Shown here piece by piece: positions 62,833-64,000 of a stretch of 64,000 nucleotides of DNA. The stretch covers positions 1-64,000 of the forward strand of contig NZ_JABFAM010000018.1 of the NCBI RefSeq assembly GCF_013623775.1. Direction: 5' to 3'. Source of the DNA: Rufibacter sp. XAAS-G3-1 (lineage in GTDB: Bacteria; Bacteroidota; Bacteroidia; Cytophagales; Hymenobacteraceae). Every line of letters begins with the position of its first letter. Positions within the stretch are counted from its first letter, which is position 1. Position numbers and translations under genes: made by a program. The notes beneath the pieces are model-generated. The model had not been told where the DNA came from. It ran no database searches and worked only from the letters and a program-made list of their open reading frames with translations.

Positions 62833-64000
62833 ATGTTAAAAACCTCTATACCTCGCACCAATGGTTTATTAGCCATTTTATTTTTTTCCATGCTTTCCAT
62901 GCTGTTCTCCTGTGAGGATGACAATGATAATCCAGATTTCATGCTGGACGCGCCTGTTCAGATCAACTCCTTCAAGATAAACGGGGTGAACGGCGAGATA
63001 AATCAGAATACCGGCCAGATACTCTTCACGCTGCCCTATAACAGCAACATCACCTCTGTTACCCCAGAGATAGCGCTTCCGGAGGGTGCTTCCATCAGTC
63101 CAGATATTTCACTCCCCGCTGATTACTCCCAAGAAGTAACCTACACGGTAGTGAACGGCAACCGGTACAAAGACTACAAGGTGAGGGTGCAGGTAATGCA
63201 GCCCATAATAAAGTTTGCCATTAACGGAGTAGACGCAACCATTAACAATGCCGCCAAATCCATCACGATAGTGCTGCCCACAGGCACAGACATAACGGCC
63301 TTGGCGCCTGAGATAGAAACCTCCGCAGGTGTCTCCATCAGCCCCGCCTCAGGGGTTGCCAGAGACTTCTCCACCCCCCAAACGTACACCATTACTATAG
63401 GAAGTCTATCTGAAGATTACACCGTTACGGTAAGCCAGCAGACTATGGGGCTGAAAGTTGCTTTCTTAGGTGTGGCAGCCAACCGGGGCGCCATCACTAA
63501 CCCAGATGAAAAGGCTGCTGCTGATTGGCTCTTTGCTAAATTCTCAGGTGTGTCTTACGTCTCTTTTAATGAGGTGAAAGATGGGATAGATTTGAGTGCG
63601 TTTGATGTAATCTGGTGGCATTATGATGCCGCCATGGATTTGCCTGGTATAGCCTTTGATGCCAATGTTGTCAATGCCCTTAAAGCTTATCGTGCTGCCG
63701 GCGGAAATTTGCTCCTGACCACCTTTGCTGCTCGGTATTTAGAACCTTTGAATATAGTGCCTGCTGGCAAAGGGCCCAACAACGTATTTGGTGATTTTCT
63801 GCCAGCAGGATTCGTTGATGCTAATAACTCATGGGGTATTTCCTTCAGAGGCCGTGAAGATCATCCCATCTTTGCAGGATTACAGACCTATGAGCCAGGC
63901 AAAGCCTATTTGCTGGAGAAAGGAACTTTTAGGTTAAACCACGTGGCTTGGTGGTTCCTGCCTGAGTGGGGCGGTTATGGAAATGGACAAGGCTGGAGAC
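62833..64000 (+). CDS. DUF5018/DUF4960 fructan-locus lipoprotein, 3' end beyond window
   Basis: At least 389 residues are visible. Signal and lipobox (LSMLFSC, Cys27) are followed by two DUF5018-like beta modules (INSFKINGVNGEINQNTGQI and IKFAINGVDATINNAAKSI), then the start of a DUF4960-like domain (LKVAFLGVAANRGAITNPDE; VIWWHYDAAMDL; GISFRGREDHPIFAG). This architecture is found beside GH32 genes in Bacteroidota fructan loci, where it should be a surface fructan-binding protein. It begins 56 bp after the GH32 stop. The frame is open at the window end. Confidence 0.85.
   Translation, partial: MLKTSIPRTNGLLAILFFSMLSMLFSCEDDNDNPDFMLDAPVQINSFKINGVNGEINQNTGQILFTLPYNSNITSVTPEIALPEGASISPDISLPADYSQEVTYTVVNGNRYKDYKVRVQVMQPIIKFAINGVDATINNAAKSITIVLPTGTDITALAPEIETSAGVSISPASGVARDFSTPQTYTITIGSLSEDYTVTVSQQTMGLKVAFLGVAANRGAITNPDEKAAADWLFAKFSGVSYVSFNEVKDGIDLSAFDVIWWHYDAAMDLPGIAFDANVVNALKAYRAAGGNLLLTTFAARYLEPLNIVPAGKGPNNVFGDFLPAGFVDANNSWGISFRGREDHPIFAGLQTYEPGKAYLLEKGTFRLNHVAWWFLPEWGGYGNGQGWR

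Noticed and set aside
1-64000. tRNA or rRNA genes
   Set aside because: No cloverleaf with CCA-type end or rRNA-like conserved stretch was noticed on either strand, although no covariance search could be run.

Overview
The window looks like DNA from a Bacteroidota bacterium of the Cytophagales type (Hymenobacter, Rufibacter or Pontibacter relatives). The reasons are a TraE-TraO conjugation apparatus of the CTnDOT/Bacteroides type, a SusC/SusD pair, a hybrid two-component regulator, HYC_CC_PP and DUF2911 proteins, heavy-metal-binding CPMHP motifs, and TAnnTTTG-like promoter boxes. The genus is inferred from protein content only.

Region 1 (1-24.2 kb) is a conjugative plasmid backbone. On the minus strand lie mobC (coupling protein), mobB (relaxase) and mobA (BfmA/BtgA). 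An AT-rich tract packed with nested palindromes separates them from parA. A Rep_3 initiator gene (6848-7789) is surrounded by about ten copies of a ~20-bp iteron at ~21-bp spacing, which is a plasmid origin. A DUF932 protein, an array of large GC-rich hairpins (9.23-9.66 kb) and a DUF3991/Toprim primase-like gene follow. The transfer operon runs traE-traF-traG-traJ-traK-traN-traM, then a VirB5-like gene and traO (13.4-22.6 kb), followed by four small unknown genes.

Region 2 (24.3-47 kb) is a copper/silver resistance island. It holds an HYC_CC_PP protein, a CPMHP lipoprotein, a CusA pump split into two overlapping reading frames, CusC, two successive CusB adaptors, a beta-propeller lipoprotein, DUF2231 and DUF2911 proteins, an HMA-AraC regulator, a two-TM ion channel, two small HMA-type proteins (one without its cysteines), two DUF305 proteins, a Cys-rich four-helix copper-storage protein, a multicopper oxidase fused to a CopB-like barrel, and two P1B ATPases (CPH and CPC types). 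Export to the periplasm, oxidation, efflux across the outer membrane and sequestration are all represented.

Region 3 (47-49 kb) is a junction: a serine resolvase with an upstream inverted repeat, then a decayed 5'-nucleotidase.

Region 4 (49.2-64 kb) is a fructan utilisation locus. A hybrid two-component regulator with a periplasmic sugar-binding domain precedes ~1.5 kb of non-coding DNA that holds a decayed IS5-type transposase, a long composite palindrome and a perfect 30-bp palindrome. Then come an MFS sugar porter, a PfkB fructokinase, SusC, SusD, a GH32 enzyme with an inserted beta-sandwich, and a DUF5018/DUF4960 lipoprotein cut by the window end. Whether regions 1-4 form one large plasmid or a plasmid joined to a chromosome cannot be decided from this window.
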